Assembly: GCA_022615255.1 (NCBI GenBank)
Contig: JAKEHC010000171.1
Span: 1-33,098, forward strand
Origin: Candidatus Dadabacteria bacterium
GTDB lineage: Bacteria > Desulfobacterota_D > UBA1144 > Nemesobacterales > CSP1-2
Reading direction: 5' to 3'
Length of the DNA stretch: 33,098 nt
Below the pieces are notes generated by a model. The model was given only the letters and a program-made list of their open reading frames with translations. It had not been told where the DNA came from and did no database searches. Shown here one piece after another: positions 32,159 through 33,098 of this stretch (its first letter is position 1; each line of letters opens with the position of its first letter). A program made the translations under genes and the position numbers.

Positions 32159-32238
32159 ATTGAAAAATAGAGATGAACTTGCAAATGTTCTTTGTTGTAT
32201 TATATTTTAGCAGATACTTTTTAGCTTAGAAGAGTAAT

Positions 32239-32754
32239 ATGAAGATTAAAGTATCCGACATAGGCGAAGCAGGGTTACATATAAAGACGCTTAGAAAGCC
32301 CGAGTGGCTTATCAACATTCCTGAACTCGCCTCTGAAGTAAGGGATACCCATCTTTCTTCAAACATAAATTTTGATCTCAGGCTCACGAAGGTTTTAAGG
32401 GAAATCTCAGTTCGAGGAAATATCTGGTTCGCGATTGAAACACCGTGTGCAAGATGTCTTAATCCGGTGGATTTGATTATTTCTCCTGAGGTTAAGTTGA
32501 TACTTTCTCCTGAGCACGTTACAAACGACGATTATGGAGATATTGACTACGAGACATATAATGGAGATGAGATTGATTTAGGCGGCTATCTTCGCGAGTT
32601 CATAGCGATATCTTTACCTATAAAGGCGCTCTGCCGTGAAGAATGCAAGGGACTCTGTCATTACTGTGGCGTTAATTTGAACCTGGAGGATTGTTCCTGC
32701 AAGGATGATTGGGTAGACCCCAGGTTTGCAGTTCTTAGAAATCTAAAAATTTAG
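32239..32754 (+). CDS. yceD: DUF177 family protein YceD (23S rRNA accumulation protein)
   Basis: This 171-residue protein shows an N-terminal ligand-like beta region and CARCL near residue 73. The characteristic second half is EIDLGGYLREFIAISLPIKALC (broken) and CREECKGLCHYCGVNLN, then CSC and DPRFAVLRNL. The paired cysteines (C-x-R-C; C-x-x-x-C-x-x-x-C-x-x-C) suggest metal binding. YceD homologues sit upstream of rpmF and are linked to 23S rRNA processing. The same arrangement is present here, with rpmF 325 bases on. Function is from the family. Confidence 0.92.
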   Translation: MKIKVSDIGEAGLHIKTLRKPEWLINIPELASEVRDTHLSSNINFDLRLTKVLREISVRGNIWFAIETPCARCLNPVDLIISPEVKLILSPEHVTNDDYGDIDYETYNGDEIDLGGYLREFIAISLPIKALCREECKGLCHYCGVNLNLEDCSCKDDWVDPRFAVLRNLKI

Positions 32755-32918
32755 GAGTGAATTTTAGGCTATGGATCTGTACAAGTAGTAACGAGCATAG
32801 CACGGTTACCAATCAGCTAAAATTTTTAAAAAAGTGGGTTATAAACTAAATTCAAAAAATGTTTACTGCTTCAATATTTTAATGTTTATAAGAATCTTGG
32901 TAGCTAAATCTAATATTA

Positions 32919-32980
32919 AAATCCCCCTAAATCCTCCTTTGAAAAGGGGGATTTATTAATTCCCCCCTTTTTTAAAGGGG
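32919..32980. repeat. Tandem C-rich/G-rich hairpins in the yceD-rpmF gap
   Basis: AAATCCCCC (32919-32927) pairs perfectly with GGGGGATTT (32946-32954). CCCCTTT (32964-32970) pairs with AAAGGGG (32974-32980) over a TTT loop. This resembles a common dispersed palindromic element rather than a terminator, since neither hairpin ends in a proper T-run. The rest of the 325-base gap (32755-33079) shows no gene. Confidence 0.65.
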
Positions 32981-33079
32981 AGTTAGAGGGCATTTGCACA
33001 CCTTTACTGATGAGTTATATTTTACGGCTTCAGTGCAAATTCGATGTTGAATTACCAAGAATAAAAAGGAGAGATTTTA

Positions 33080-33098
33080 ATGGCACTACCAAAAAGAA
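33080..33098 (+). CDS. rpmF: 50S ribosomal protein L32, first codons (3' end outside window)
   Basis: The last 19 bases read ATG GCA CTA CCA AAA AGA A, that is MALPKR, the invariant start of bacterial L32. AGGAGA lies 7-8 bases upstream of the ATG. Location after yceD is the standard order (yceD-rpmF, often then plsX). Only six residues are seen, but the combination of motif, ribosome site and neighbour is strong. Confidence 0.85.

Noticed and set aside
1..33098. tRNA, rRNA or known riboswitch
   Set aside because: I saw no cloverleaf, rRNA or recognisable riboswitch pattern in the intergenic spaces on either strand, though an eye scan is weaker than a covariance search.

Overview
The window comes from an AT-rich Gram-negative chromosome. 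Evidence for this is System I cytochrome c maturation (CcmF), exported lipoproteins with lipoboxes, periplasmic-facing domains, and an ECF sigma/anti-sigma/Spy-like envelope module. The core cluster rimP-nusA-infB-ylxP-rbfA-nrnA-truB-rpsO-pnp resembles the order seen in deltaproteobacterial-grade lineages (Desulfobacterota and relatives), but sequence reading alone does not fix the phylum. TTG and GTG starts are common.

Layout. (1) 1-3757, plus strand: a cytochrome c maturation locus with the 3' end of ccmF, a CcmI-like/zinc-ribbon protein and a membrane-anchored mono-heme c protein. (2) 3815-8222, minus strand: rsmE, a fused cobA-hemD (uroporphyrinogen III methyltransferase/synthase), a small cysteine-rich lipoprotein and a 14-TM DHA2-type MFS exporter. 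(3) 8349-9928, plus strand: ECF sigma factor, zinc-finger anti-sigma factor and Spy/CpxP-like protein, followed by a convergent Yip1-family membrane protein. (4) 10481-10959: a non-coding stretch holding the decayed C-terminal end of an acyl-CoA ligase gene, then a promoter-like site, an inverted repeat and a strong terminator-type hairpin just before rimP. (5) 10960-21735: the translation/RNA-processing supercluster from rimP to pnp, then miaA. (6) 21721-22800: a repeat-rich island with a REP-associated tyrosine transposase (RAYT) inside an ordered array of seven hairpins. (7) 22799-23915, minus strand: half-size TauE/SafE protein and a membrane-anchored TPR protein. (8) 24061-26160: NfeD-type membrane serine protease and slipin (SPFH) pair. 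(9) 26194-32158: a complete peptide/microcin-C-like ABC importer (lipoprotein binding protein, YejB- and YejE-like permeases, two ATPases). (10) 32239-33098: yceD (DUF177) and the first codons of rpmF.

Functionally, region 1 attaches heme to exported cytochromes and region 2 supplies the siroheme/heme precursor branch. Region 3 senses and buffers envelope stress. Region 5 is the transcription-elongation, initiation, ribosome-maturation and RNA-turnover operon. Region 9 takes up peptides.

The most distinctive structure is the array around the RAYT gene. All seven units are built as GGGTA plus a 9-nt arm beginning with G and ending in AG, loop TCTTG, then the return arm. The stems differ between unit types but stay paired, and the units occur in the order c-a-b-c-[RAYT]-a-b-c. 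This is a self-contained REPtron with its presumptive substrates. Several other unrelated short palindromic repeats sit in intergenic gaps (about 20693, 21721, 22703, 31027 and 32919), so the intergenic space here has been repeatedly invaded by small non-autonomous elements.
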